DNA from: Bacillus sp. SM2101
GTDB lineage: Bacteria > Bacillota > Bacilli > Bacillales > SM2101
Reading direction: 5' to 3'
Length of the DNA: 64,000 bases
NCBI RefSeq assembly: GCF_018588585.1
Contig: NZ_JAEUFG010000019.1
Span: 1-64,000 of the forward strand
Positions 27,377 through 36,571 of the stretch are shown here, in pieces. How positions within the stretch are numbered: the first letter of the stretch is position 1; each line of letters begins with the position of its first letter. The position numbers and the translations under genes were made by a program. The notes beneath the pieces are model-generated. The model was not told the DNA's origin. It made no database searches and saw only the letters and a list, made by a program, of their open reading frames with translations.

Positions 27377-29527
27377 ATGCTTACAAAAAGAGTACTACTT
27401 AACTGTGTTATATTATTAGTCATCTTTTTGAGTACAGCATGTAATCGTCCCATTCAACAAGATCAAGCTACTAATCAAAATCAAGAGGAATCAATTTCTA
27501 TTGACTCCACTCAAGGAGATCAAGTAAAGGAAGACAATAGTATTGTTGAAGAAACTTTCGATGAAGAACCAAAGGCTCAATTTACAACTACACCTTGCAT
27601 TGCTGACATGTTTTTAAAGCAAGATAACAGCAACACATCGTTACTTCTTTCGGAGCCATTCATTGAAGGAGAATTATTAGCGGATATAAAAGCAATATCA
27701 ACTAAAACAATTATCGATGAAGCAAGTTATGGATCACATTATGGAACATCTTATGCATTACATGAAAATGGCAACGTATATGCTTGGGGCTCTAGAAATG
27801 AGTATCCTAGAGATAGGAACACGGCCTTTCCTCAACTTATAAACGATATTCCACAAGCCACTTCAATATCAGGTGAATTTATTTTAACCGAATCAGGTGA
27901 AGTATGGTATTTAAATGAAGGTGGCAAACCATTTATGTTATCTTCATTAACAAATATTGTAGGTATTAATGAAGTAAGACCAGACACGCTTTTTGCTTTA
28001 ACAGAGGATGGTACGATTATTCATGTCAGCTTTCAATATAATACAAACACTTTCTCAGCAACTCCTTTATCAAATATAACAAATGTTAGTAAACTCTTTA
28101 ATTTTGACAATACTCTTTTTGCAATAAAAACGGATGGTACTTTATGGACTGAAGAATATAATAATAATTTATTTAGTAATGCGAAGGAGCCAATTGCTAA
28201 TCAAGTAAATATTGCTGATACTGTAATTGACGTCGCTGAAGGATTTAACATCAATAGTACCTTTGTAAAATTGCAATCAGGAAAATGGCTAATCTACCAA
28301 AAAGAACATGAGTCACCACCTAAGTTAACACCATTTGAAAAACTGGACGATGTAAAAAAGATAGCTCATAATACTCATGCTAATTTTGCATTAAAGAACG
28401 ATGGAACGGTTTGGGGGTGGGGGGATCAAAATGGACATATAATTCATTCTAATTCTTTTGAACTGGACACTCCAATACAGATTGAAGGCTTGACTGACAT
28501 TATTGACATACAAGTAGGTACAGATCACGTATTAGCATTGAGTCGTAATGGAAATGTTTATACTTGGGGAAATAATATGACCGGACAGCTTGGAACTTCC
28601 CCGACTATCTTTCAACACCTTACTGCAATCGGAACTATGTCAGACATAGACCAAATTCTTCCCACTAGTAAGACAATATATATACTCCGTAAAGGACAGA
28701 TTTGGACAGTAACCCATGATATCGAGCTAAAACAATTAGACATCTCTGAAGATGTACAAACGATGATAAGCAATATGAGACAACCAATTTTCTTAACTTC
28801 TAATGGAAAAATAATCTATGATTTAAGTGAAGAAGGTTGTGACACTTTGGAAACTGATTTCCCTATTAAAAACATATATACATATGGATCAGACATAGCA
28901 ATTCAAAGTGAGGATGATAAATTATATCATTGGACCTTTAACAATAACCACTATAAAACAATTACCTTTGAAAAAGACCAACATACAGAAATCAAAAATA
29001 TTTACAGCTTTAATAAAACGTTTATTTTAACAACCGACGGAACGGTTTATTACGAAGATCAAATATTAGATGACACAATTATTATGAAACCGATTGAGAA
29101 TTTGCACAATATCGTTGACTTAAGCTATGATTATGCTCCAGATAGCGGATACAATAAAACTGTTCTAGCAGGTTCAGTACGTGCGTTAGATTCAGAGGGA
29201 AACTTATATGGAATAAATCTAGATGAAGACAATAACTTCACACATGAGAAAGTACTTGAGAATATTCATTTAATTACAGGAAATGTTACAATCGATAATT
29301 CCGCTGAGATGAAAGACCATAATATTGTGGGAACCCCGTTAATAACCCACATTAATAATTTAGATGATATACATTTAACCGAATCACTTTATGCATACGG
29401 AATAGAAGGACCAGGTCTTCATTATCATGTATTTGTTATGAAGGACGGCAGCATTAATCTCTTTGGTGCGAATCCCTTTTTGTACTTCAATTATACAAAA
29501 CAAGTTAAACCAGTTATTTTGAATTAA
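27377..29527 (+). CDS. Lipoprotein with RCC1-like beta-propeller repeats
   Basis: This 716-residue exported lipoprotein starts at ATG 27377, 7 bases after AAGGAGGAGC; the frame opens 13 codons earlier without a ribosome site. The signal peptide ends in a lipobox (LSTAC), followed by an acidic, low-complexity linker. The rest is built of RCC1-like blades with the hallmark ALxxxGxVYxWG: YALHENGNVYAWG, FALKNDGTVWGWG, LALSRNGNVYTWG, plus weaker copies (FALTEDGTI, FAIKTDGTLW). Such propellers are protein-interaction platforms. No enzyme motif is seen. It is a single gene downstream of three MITE-like copies. The binding partner is unknown. Confidence 0.85.
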   Translation: MLTKRVLLNCVILLVIFLSTACNRPIQQDQATNQNQEESISIDSTQGDQVKEDNSIVEETFDEEPKAQFTTTPCIADMFLKQDNSNTSLLLSEPFIEGELLADIKAISTKTIIDEASYGSHYGTSYALHENGNVYAWGSRNEYPRDRNTAFPQLINDIPQATSISGEFILTESGEVWYLNEGGKPFMLSSLTNIVGINEVRPDTLFALTEDGTIIHVSFQYNTNTFSATPLSNITNVSKLFNFDNTLFAIKTDGTLWTEEYNNNLFSNAKEPIANQVNIADTVIDVAEGFNINSTFVKLQSGKWLIYQKEHESPPKLTPFEKLDDVKKIAHNTHANFALKNDGTVWGWGDQNGHIIHSNSFELDTPIQIEGLTDIIDIQVGTDHVLALSRNGNVYTWGNNMTGQLGTSPTIFQHLTAIGTMSDIDQILPTSKTIYILRKGQIWTVTHDIELKQLDISEDVQTMISNMRQPIFLTSNGKIIYDLSEEGCDTLETDFPIKNIYTYGSDIAIQSEDDKLYHWTFNNNHYKTITFEKDQHTEIKNIYSFNKTFILTTDGTVYYEDQILDDTIIMKPIENLHNIVDLSYDYAPDSGYNKTVLAGSVRALDSEGNLYGINLDEDNNFTHEKVLENIHLITGNVTIDNSAEMKDHNIVGTPLITHINNLDDIHLTESLYAYGIEGPGLHYHVFVMKDGSINLFGANPFLYFNYTKQVKPVILN

Positions 29528-29598
29528 ATAGCAACAAACAAAAGATGTTAAATAAAATATGAAACAGCCTATTTACGACATAATGCCCATAATCCTCT

Positions 29599-29968
29599 AT
29601 GAAATATGCATACATTCTCAAAGGCTGTTCTCATATAGGATGTTGTTTCTTTGACAAAAATCAACTAGGTTTCGGGTATCTTTTCTTCTATAAACGATGA
29701 CTGTTGAGAAAGCGACGTTTTCATCTTCAGTTTTAAGATCTATAGCATTAAAGTTTACGAAAAGAGCTCTCTCAAGCTAGTTGAAGAAGTTGGAGAATTG
29801 TCTGAGGTTATTCTTAAAGTTCAAAGCTTACAACAATCAGGGACGATTGAAGAGGAATTATATGATGTTCTTTATTACTTAATAGCTATAGCAAATATTT
29901 ATGACATTGATTTAACTGCAAGCTTTCATTTACAAGTGAAAATAAATATAACGAAGTATACCACTTAA
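29599..29968 (+). pseudogene. MazG-like nucleotide pyrophosphohydrolase gene split by a MITE-like repeat
   Basis: After the repeat, the frame 29771-29968 reads LKLVEEVGELSEVILK and then TIEEELYDVLYYLIAIANIY. This carries the metal-binding ExxE (EEVGE) and ExxxD (EELYD) motifs of MazG-like NTP pyrophosphatases. Removing the element and one copy of the TCTCAA duplication joins it in frame to MKYAYI, which starts at 29599. Farther upstream the frame meets a stop (29590) and no ribosome site is visible, so the 5' end is also lost or eroded. The 650-bp gap 29528-30179 holds this relic; 29969-30179 shows nothing recognisable beyond short inverted repeats. Confidence 0.8.
29622..29769 (+). mobile_element. 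MITE-like repeat, copy 7, inside the MazG-like gene
   Basis: The left end is AGGCTGTTCTCATATAGGAT and the right end AGTTTACGAAAAGAGCT. The exact 6-base repeat TCTCAA flanks it (29616-29621 and 29770-29775). Internal sequence (GACTGTTGAGAAAGCGACG) matches copy 13 near 53.6 kb (GGCTGTTGAGTAAAACGAC). The insertion interrupts a MazG-like coding frame. Confidence 0.82.
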
Positions 29969-30179
29969 ATCTACCCTACTGCACCGTTGCACACTATTGG
30001 GGTAACGGTGTAGGTGTAGTGTCGTCATGCTAACTCTCTTTGAATGGCGTCAGTACCTACACATTTCAACATGTGCAAGAGTCTTGGTCACCCCTGTTAA
30101 ACACTTCATAATTACACATGCGTTTTTAATAAAGAGCCTTTTAAGGTAATATCTAACATATTTAGCTACTAGAATAAAA

Positions 30180-30530
30180 TCAATGGCCTAATGCATCCCT
30201 TTTCTTGACTAATATCATAAAAAGAAAACTAATTAAATAAGTAATACTCGTGACTCCAAATAAAGCAAAAATTCCAGGGGTACCCATTGTATATAAACTG
30301 ATTGGAAGTGACCACAAAAATGCGATTAACATTAAATGTTTTTTAAGTTTTATAGAAGCTACAATTGCTAAACAAGCAGGAAGGAACAACATTACAAATG
30401 TAATTATCATCGGTTCAGTATCTTTTAGGTTTGAATAAGGATTATAATAGTTAAATATAATCCATAAAAATATGCTGGAGAAACCTCCTAGTATGCCTAA
30501 CAATTTTGAAGTATTTCTAATTTTAATCAC
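30180..30530 (-). CDS. Small membrane protein (116 aa)
   Basis: This protein has four predicted membrane helices (about 9-29, 41-60, 67-83 and 88-109) with short loops and a basic end (VKKRDALGH). I recognise no family. The start is uncertain. GTG 30530 touches AAGGAG, so translation may begin a few codons later at a rarer start. No operon partner. Because the frame is hydrophobic throughout and has a ribosome site, I think it is real. Confidence 0.6.
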   Translation of the reverse strand: MIKIRNTSKLLGILGGFSSIFLWIIFNYYNPYSNLKDTEPMIITFVMLFLPACLAIVASIKLKKHLMLIAFLWSLPISLYTMGTPGIFALFGVTSITYLISFLFMILVKKRDALGH

Positions 30531-30723
30531 TCCTTAATTCTAAATGACCCTGCCCTTTAACTTAATAAGTATCATCTCAAAATTCCATAATTCCTAGTTG
30601 TTACACAACCTGTTCATTGTGTGGAATACGGTTACTATCATTTTTATGTAACTATGATGTTTGTAACAACTTTATTATTTTTCAAACGATATTACTTACA
30701 CACTAGCTTCTCTATCATCGAAG

Positions 30724-30757
30724 AAGCATCCAAAGGTCAATTTTCCTTTGGATGCTT
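30724..30757 (-). terminator. Hairpin at the end of the ABC-2 operon
   Basis: AAGCATCCAAAGG and CCTTTGGATGCTT form a perfect 13-bp stem with an 8-base loop, 32 bases past the permease stop codon on the minus strand. The following tail is only moderately T-rich. The gap 30531-30788 shows no other feature. Confidence 0.7.
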
Positions 30758-30788
30758 TACATATAACAACATATTGGACAGACAAGTA

Positions 30789-31583
30789 CTATGCAGCTAC
30801 ATCTCTTTTGTTAAAGACAATCCAAGATAGCCCAACAAAGATAGCAAAATATACAATGAGGACACTGATTGAAAATCTCATTGTCGTCCCTTCTACTAAT
30901 GGACGATTGTTAATATGTTGGGTAAGGTCTGTATTGGCAAATAATAGATACTTTGCCCATTCTTCATATCCAATACCTATTAAAAGCATGACAGCTGTAG
31001 AACCAGCAAACATTAAGAATATAGCCAATCCTATTGATAATGAGCTACTTCTAAACACAGTAGATATCATAAACGCAAATGTTGACATCATCAAAACGTC
31101 CACGAAATTTAAACCGTATAAGCTTAATACATGCGCGAGCATAGATTTTTCTACTGTACTATCAGGGGCAATATATGGATCTGTAAAGCTTTCAAATCCA
31201 AATAATAATCCACCTAACAAAAAGGCGGTAACAAATAATAGCATGAGCGTCGTTAAAGCAAAAAGCATCGTCGACAAATATTTTGAGAGCAGTATTTTCG
31301 TTCTACTAACAGGACGAATGAGGAGTAGCTTAATCGTACCTTGTGTAAATTCTGTAGCAACAATTCCACCAGCAATTATAACAGTAAACAATGTAATGAT
31401 TACTGTTAAACCACTTGATTCTTCTATGAATGTCCACATAGTAATTGCTTCAGGGGCATTTACTTTTAAGGCTACTCCAAAAATGGTTACAAATGTAATT
31501 AATATGCCCAGCAGTATCCATGTAGATATACGACGATATATTTTCATATTCTCATTTCTAATAAGTGAGAGCATATTAGTCAA
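30789..31583 (-). CDS. ABC-2 type transporter permease
   Basis: This is the membrane partner of the ATPase encoded just upstream. There are six predicted helices with the ABC-2 pattern: TM1 ILLGILITFVTIFG, the conserved stretch TEFTQGTIKLLLIRPVSR after TM2, and a last helix VLIVYFAIFVGLSWIVF. The frame opens with ATG 31589 only 2 bases after GGAGG; TTG 31583, at 8 bases, is the better-placed start (264 residues) and overlaps the ATPase stop codon. BcrB-like families export bacitracin-like or other toxic compounds, but the substrate is not readable. Confidence 0.88.
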   Translation of the reverse strand: MTNMLSLIRNENMKIYRRISTWILLGILITFVTIFGVALKVNAPEAITMWTFIEESSGLTVIITLFTVIIAGGIVATEFTQGTIKLLLIRPVSRTKILLSKYLSTMLFALTTLMLLFVTAFLLGGLLFGFESFTDPYIAPDSTVEKSMLAHVLSLYGLNFVDVLMMSTFAFMISTVFRSSSLSIGLAIFLMFAGSTAVMLLIGIGYEEWAKYLLFANTDLTQHINNRPLVEGTTMRFSISVLIVYFAIFVGLSWIVFNKRDVAA

Positions 31584-32496
31584 TGACATTCCCTCCAGTC
31601 ACTTCTAAAAATCTATCTTCAAGAGATTTTGATTTTTGTTCAATTTCATATATTTTCACTTGCTTATGTACAAGACTTGTAACAAGCTCAGGTATACTTT
31701 CTCTTTCAATTTCAACTTCTACTCTATCGTGTTGAATATGAGATGTAATAGTCGGAAATTCTGCGTCAATCGTTGCTTGTGCTTGATCGACAGAGTCGAC
31801 TGAAAACGACACTCTCAGTTTTTCCCCCTCGTTCACAAATTCATTCACCTGCTGAACTCCGATCAACTTACCATGCTGTATGATCGCAATTCGATCACAC
31901 ATCAGCTCCATTTCGGATAGCAGATGACTTGAGACAATCACCGCTAATCCTTCTTCTCTCGCTAATTTACGTAAATAATCTCTTACCTCTCGAATCCCTG
32001 CAGGGTCAAGCCCATTTGTAGGTTCATCTAGTATTAGCAATGATGGTTTATGTAACAATGCTTGTGCTAATCCTAGGCGTTGGCGCATGCCGAGAGAATA
32101 GGTTTTCACTTTATTTTTTATTCTGTTTTCGAGTCCAACTAAACGAACAACCTCGTCAATTCGTTCCTTTGTTATACCCTTGATCATTCGTGAGTAATGA
32201 ACTAAATTTTGATAACCTGATAAATACTTATACATTTCAGGATTTTCAACTATTCCACCTACATGACTAAGAGCTTCTTCAAAGTTCTTTTTTAGGTTTA
32301 CTCCTTTAATATGAACCTCACCTGAGGTGATAGACATCAAGCCGACAAGCATCCGTATAGTCGTAGTTTTTCCAGCACCATTCGGACCAAGAAAACCAAA
32401 TACTTCACCTTGATAAACCTCAAATGTCAAATCATCTATAATTCTCTTATTACCTATGTCCTTCGTAAGGTGTTTAATTTGCAATGAAACTTCCAT
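31576..32496 (-). CDS. ABC transporter ATP-binding protein, BcrA-like
   Basis: This 306-residue ATPase has Walker A GPNGAGKTT, signature YSLGMRQRLGLAQAL, Walker B LLILDEPTNGLDPAG and the switch His in VSSHLLSEM. It has the C-terminal extension of about 80 residues typical of BcrA/CcmA-type drug ABC ATPases. Two adjacent ATG codons follow AGGAGGGG; the second (32496) has the better spacing. It overlaps and should be coupled to the ABC-2 permease gene. Function is efflux of an unknown compound, perhaps an antimicrobial. Confidence 0.92.
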   Translation of the reverse strand: MEVSLQIKHLTKDIGNKRIIDDLTFEVYQGEVFGFLGPNGAGKTTTIRMLVGLMSITSGEVHIKGVNLKKNFEEALSHVGGIVENPEMYKYLSGYQNLVHYSRMIKGITKERIDEVVRLVGLENRIKNKVKTYSLGMRQRLGLAQALLHKPSLLILDEPTNGLDPAGIREVRDYLRKLAREEGLAVIVSSHLLSEMELMCDRIAIIQHGKLIGVQQVNEFVNEGEKLRVSFSVDSVDQAQATIDAEFPTITSHIQHDRVEVEIERESIPELVTSLVHKQVKIYEIEQKSKSLEDRFLEVTGGNVID

Positions 32497-32628
32497 CATA
32501 TCCCCTCCTATTTGATATAGGTCTATTATTATACGTTTATAACTAGCTTTAGTTTCATTATTTGTAACATTTTCCTAATTAATACTATATAATTGTAATA
32601 CATTATGTCTATATAAGGAGGAAATAAC

Positions 32629-33834
32629 ATGAATAGCGTATCCACTTTAGGAAAAGATAGGATCGTATCATTAGACATTATTAGAGGTTTTGCACTTTTT
32701 GGTATATTCTTAGTAAATATGCCTTCTTTTTCTGGCAGTGAATTTATGACATATACAGGAATCGATAAAACGATAAGGCTATTATTTGATTTATTCGTTC
32801 AAACAAAATTTTATACTATTTTTTCGTTTCTATTTGGGCTAGGATTTTATATTTTTATGACTCGTGCAGAAGCGAGGGGTGCAAACGTTAATTGGTTGTT
32901 TTCAAAAAGATTATTAGCACTTTTACTATTTGGAGTACTTCACATCCTCCTTTTTTGGCATGGAGATATACTACATACATATGCGATAGCAGGCTTTTTT
33001 CTACTACTATTCTATCGTAGAAAAGCAAAAACAATATTGATTTGGGCTTTCGTCCTTCTTCTTTCATTTCAGTTGCTCATGGGTGTCTCAGCGTTATTTG
33101 CCCAACTATCTGAATCATTCACAGATGTAGATTTAAATGAACAAATTGTTCAAGAGACAATGGCAGAGGGGATTGAAAAAAAGTATGCCTTTCAAACATT
33201 TTCTTATGTTCAATTAATGAACTGGAGAATATCCAACGAGGTCCCAATGCTATTAGTTAATCTTCCACTAATCTTACCAGACATATTAGGGACATTTTTA
33301 CTCGGCTTGTTCGCTGGTAAAATCGATTTATTCCGAAGAGTATCAACATTGAAAAAACAACTTAAAAGAACTCAGCTCATCACCCTGCTGCTTAGTATTC
33401 CATCATTAGCTATGATCATTTATCTGTACAGCCAGCATGAATCAGTAAATTTTATGTTTAGTGCGCAGAACTACTTTTTTGTAAGTTTTAGCGGAATGCT
33501 TCTCTCTATTTTTTATATTGTGACAATTATACTGTTGCTAGAAAGTGAATTATGGCAAAAGTTATTACAGCCACTGCGTTATGCAGGTCAAATGGCGCTG
33601 ACCAACTACCTTGGTCAAACAATAATTTGTTTTATTCTATTCTTTGGCTTTGGATTATACTCCAAAATCACTTTATGGCAAGGTCTTATCATAACCATTA
33701 TTATCTTTCCGGTTCAAATCATTTTTAGCTACATTTGGCTTCGTCGATTTCAATTCGGACCGTTTGAATGGATATGGAGAACGATAACTTATGGAAAAGT
33801 TCAAAGATTAACTAAAATCCGTTCTTCGAACTAA
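32629..33834 (+). CDS. DUF418-family membrane protein (YeiB-like)
   Basis: This 401-residue integral membrane protein has about ten helices. The family opening RIVSLDIIRGFALFGIFLVNM and the C-terminal DUF418 block (GQMALTNYLGQTIICF, FQFGPFEWIWR) are clear. Members are sometimes linked to transport, but their biochemical role is not known. The start follows AAGGAGG at 8 bases. It diverges from the ABC-2 operon across a 130-bp spacer. A MITE-like repeat begins 13 bases after the stop codon. Confidence 0.88.
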   Translation: MNSVSTLGKDRIVSLDIIRGFALFGIFLVNMPSFSGSEFMTYTGIDKTIRLLFDLFVQTKFYTIFSFLFGLGFYIFMTRAEARGANVNWLFSKRLLALLLFGVLHILLFWHGDILHTYAIAGFFLLLFYRRKAKTILIWAFVLLLSFQLLMGVSALFAQLSESFTDVDLNEQIVQETMAEGIEKKYAFQTFSYVQLMNWRISNEVPMLLVNLPLILPDILGTFLLGLFAGKIDLFRRVSTLKKQLKRTQLITLLLSIPSLAMIIYLYSQHESVNFMFSAQNYFFVSFSGMLLSIFYIVTIILLLESELWQKLLQPLRYAGQMALTNYLGQTIICFILFFGFGLYSKITLWQGLIITIIIFPVQIIFSYIWLRRFQFGPFEWIWRTITYGKVQRLTKIRSSN

Positions 33835-33846
33835 CTATATTTGAAA

Positions 33847-33980
33847 AGGCTTTTCTCATTGATTTTTGCTTTTCGTTCTTAGATATAAACACGTAAATAC
33901 CTAACGTTAAGGTCATCTTTTCTATTATTGAGTTCTAAAAATGTTGTAGTACAAATAGCAACAAAGTTTACGAAGAGAAC
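33847..33980 (+). mobile_element. MITE-like repeat, copy 8
   Basis: The left end is AGGCTTTTCTCATTGATTTT, the core AAACACGTAAATACCTAACG, and the right end GCAACAAAGTTTACGAAGAG followed by AACC. It lies directly downstream of the DUF418 gene, before the hairpin of the convergent ASCH pseudogene. No clean target duplication is seen. Confidence 0.72.
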
Positions 33981-34027
33981 CTTATTTAAAAAAATAAATA
34001 ACTTATAACAAATCTGAAATATACAAT

Positions 34028-34053
34028 AACGCTTGGAATAAATTCCAAGCGTT
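34028..34053 (-). terminator. Palindromic hairpin after the ASCH pseudogene
   Basis: AACGCTTGGAAT and ATTCCAAGCGTT form a perfect 12-bp palindrome with a 2-base centre, immediately after the stop codon of the ASCH gene. T-richness after it on the minus strand is modest. Confidence 0.65.
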
Positions 34054-34056
34054 AAA

Positions 34057-34669
34057 TCAATTGTTTTTTACATCGATTAATTTAAAACGTTCACATACAA
34101 CGATCATATCCTCTGAAAATTCAATCCCTAAATTACTTAACTCATTAGAGAAGAATTTCACGTGAGCATCTTTCCAATATTCGTAAGTTCTATCCCCTTC
34201 GCCTTCTGCAACAGCAAAATCCTCAGAAACCTCATTCATTGGCATAATTTTCACTTCTACTGTTTTAATAATTGCTACAGGTTCGTCTTTACTATGTGCT
34301 GTTTTCGCATGAATTGTTGTTGTTCGTAACAAAAGCTAAGCACGATTATAACTAACGTTCGTGGCATCTTTTCATCGCTAAAGAATATAAGACATCAACT
34401 ACTCAAATATAAGTAAAAGAAGGAACAAAGTTTACGAAAAGAGCCTTACTATTTAATACAATACTATAATCTTCAACAGCAGGTAGTGGCTTGTTTTCAA
34501 TTTCATAAAATATTAATCCAGAGCATGTCGCTGTTTTTATACCATCTATCACCAATTGAGCTAGATGGTCTGGATTAGCTCCAAATTGCCAAGCACTTAC
34601 TGATTTTTGCTCATCATGACCTTGGGACTTGCAAAATTCATCCAAATATATTTGTGATGCTTTATTCAT
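34057..34669 (-). pseudogene. ASCH-domain protein gene disrupted by a MITE-like repeat
   Basis: Two minus-strand frames are the halves of one ASCH-domain gene. The N-terminal half (from ATG 34669) reads MNKASQIYLDEFCKSQGHDE and runs to VEDYSIVLNSK. The C-terminal half (ending 34057) resumes at SKDEPVAIIKTVEV and continues through FAVAEGEGDRTYEYWKDAH to the stop. Deleting the repeat at 34296-34445 plus one copy of the 7-base duplication restores a single frame of about 150 residues, the normal family length. ASCH proteins have a PUA-like fold and are thought to bind RNA or modified nucleosides. The split product is unlikely to work. Confidence 0.9.
34296..34445 (+). mobile_element. MITE-like repeat, copy 9, inside the ASCH gene
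   Basis: The ends are GTGCTGTTTTCGCATGAATT and ACAAAGTTTACGAAAAGAGC plus C. The exact 7-base repeat TTACTAT occurs on both sides (34289-34295 and 34446-34452), and only one copy is needed to restore the host reading frame. This defines the element boundaries well: about 150 bp, no coding capacity, imperfect terminal inverted repeats. Confidence 0.92.
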
Positions 34670-35013
34670 CTTCCTCTCTCCTTAGACAAAATAATTGTCA
34701 AACTACATAATATACTTCATATCATTCAAGCTTTCTATGTCGAGTCTAGGAAGCTTAATAAACATTCATAAACTCATATCTACGACTTCCAATAATCACA
34801 TTAAACAATTTGTTACTATTTTGTTACCCTTCATTCGCTGTTTTTCGATATAATACCGATGGAATAGTTCTGTAATTGTTTCCTAATTGTTTTTCTCTAT
34901 ATTAGTAGTGATTATTTAGCATAAAAAACAACTACCCAAGCAAAAGCGGAAGTCTTTAAAAATAATACGTAGAACTTTTGGGAAACTATTTATATATTCA
35001 GGAGGATTCCTTC

Positions 35014-36270
35014 ATGAGAAAGTTTTTTGTATTGTTCTTGTTTGGTGCTATTTTGCTAACTGGCTGTGATATTATTAAGCCAAATGTCGAATTAATGAAG
35101 CCACCTCAATTAGATAGTAAAAAGGCAAGTTTAAAAAGCTATGTTGATTCATTATTAAGTGAAGATGATACATTGATTAGTACGACAGAAAGTGGCGATT
35201 TTAATACGATCACACTCGTAGATTTAGATAAAGATGGCAATGATGAAGCTGTGATCATTTATCAAAAAGAACAAGATAAACAACACTTAATAAGCTTAAT
35301 ATTTAAGGAGACGGATGAGGGTTGGGAAGTTTTAGATAAAATCCAATTAAATGGTGTTTATTTAACTAATTTAGATTTTGCAGATATTACTAACGATGGA
35401 TTTCCGGAGATAATTATAGGCTCTTCTGTTGAATACCCACGTTTCTCCCGAGAAAAGGAATATAACCTTTTCAAATTAAACAATGGAAAAATGATGAATA
35501 TATATACAGACAAGCTAGCTAATATTGTCATTGATGATTTAGATCAAGATGGTATCGCAGACTTCGTTACGATCTATCACGATGAAGACATTTCATCAGT
35601 ACTCACTTTGTATCATTATGAAGGTGAAAACTTTGTCTCTATTGACAGTATTTCACTTCCTTTTGAAGGATCGTACTATAATGTCGTCAGTGGTCTTGTT
35701 ACGCCTACCCTAAAAGGAATTTTACTTGATGTTGGGCTTGGAAGCCGCTCTGCTTCTACAAATATCATTACTGTTGAAAACCAATCGTTACGTAACAATT
35801 TACAAAGAAGTTATACAGAGCCTGATCCCTTGTGGAAAGATTATCACGTCGAGAGTGGGGATATAAATAATGACGGCATAATAGAAATAGGAACACTTCG
35901 AATACCATTCGGATATGAGAATAACTCATATGCAACGATTCCTTATATTACTAGGTTCTATCAGTGGGATGGAAAAACAGGCTTAATATTCATTAATGAA
36001 AGGTTTTATAGCTATAGTAATGGCTTCTACTTTGACATCCCAACAGACTGGGAACAAAATTATACATTGCATCTATCAGACGACGATAGTCAAATTACTT
36101 TTATTACTATCAATGAAAATGAACCTTTGTTCGATATTTTCATATCTCCAATATCCGATGCAGAAGAACTACCAAATAAAATAGAAATTGCAAGAACAAA
36201 TACTAGAGTTTATTATACTAACTTTGATGATGAATCGCTTCTACAACACTTTAATTTACTATCCAGGTAA
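35014..36270 (+). CDS. Lipoprotein with FG-GAP/VCBS-like repeats, paralogue 1
   Basis: This 418-residue lipoprotein starts at ATG 35014, 7 bases after AGGAGG. The signal peptide ends in lipobox LLTGC. After IIKPNVELMKPPQLDSKKAS comes a propeller-like region with Ca2+-binding DxDxDG loops: DLDKDGNDEAV, DITNDGFPEI, DLDQDGIADF and DINNDGIIEI. A C-terminal domain follows (FYFDIPTDWEQNYTLH to the end). It is paralogous along its whole length to the next gene, with the same ribosome-site context, and lies upstream of a two-component system. A role as an extracytoplasmic sensor or accessory of that system is inferred from context. The 340-bp gap before it is AT-rich promoter DNA. Confidence 0.85.
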   Translation: MRKFFVLFLFGAILLTGCDIIKPNVELMKPPQLDSKKASLKSYVDSLLSEDDTLISTTESGDFNTITLVDLDKDGNDEAVIIYQKEQDKQHLISLIFKETDEGWEVLDKIQLNGVYLTNLDFADITNDGFPEIIIGSSVEYPRFSREKEYNLFKLNNGKMMNIYTDKLANIVIDDLDQDGIADFVTIYHDEDISSVLTLYHYEGENFVSIDSISLPFEGSYYNVVSGLVTPTLKGILLDVGLGSRSASTNIITVENQSLRNNLQRSYTEPDPLWKDYHVESGDINNDGIIEIGTLRIPFGYENNSYATIPYITRFYQWDGKTGLIFINERFYSYSNGFYFDIPTDWEQNYTLHLSDDDSQITFITINENEPLFDIFISPISDAEELPNKIEIARTNTRVYYTNFDDESLLQHFNLLSR

Positions 36271-36350
36271 TGGAGTGCTAAAGAAGTAAGAACTGACCTC
36301 AATTTAGGGATATTAATTCAATAGCTTCTTTAAACGTTTTCATTAATTTA

Positions 36351-36511
36351 GGCTCTTTTCATAAACTTTGTTGCTATTGTTAAATAGAACCGCAAGAAGT
36401 GATTTTTATTCGGTTGTCCTTGTTTTATAGGGAAAGCTGCCACGAGTTCTCGTTATGTACGTGACCATTACTTAGGAAGTAAAACAACAAACTATGCGAC
36501 AAAAAGCTCTT
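36351..36511 (-). mobile_element. MITE-like repeat, copy 10 (reverse), between the paralogous lipoprotein genes
   Basis: The left end GGCTCTTTTCATAAACTTTG is the family right end reversed, and the other end reversed reads AGAGCTTTTTGTCGCATAGT. Flanks AATTTA and AACTTA are a near-duplication. It fills about half of the 300-bp gap between the two lipoprotein genes and may alter their cotranscription. Confidence 0.8.
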
Positions 36512-36571
36512 AACTTAAAATAACAAAGTTTATTTAGAATATATTAACAATTATTTAAGGAGGATTCCTTA

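Noticed and set aside
29969..30179. Inverted words GTGTAGGT and ACCTACAC after the MazG remnant
   Set aside because: The arms are short and far apart, and no gene end, T-run or repeat partner supports a function.
30621..30830. A 69-codon plus-strand frame before the ABC-2 operon end
   Set aside because: It crosses the hairpin at 30724-30757 and has no ribosome site.
30748..31608. A 286-codon plus-strand frame
   Set aside because: It is antisense to the well-supported ABC-2 permease gene and lacks a ribosome site.
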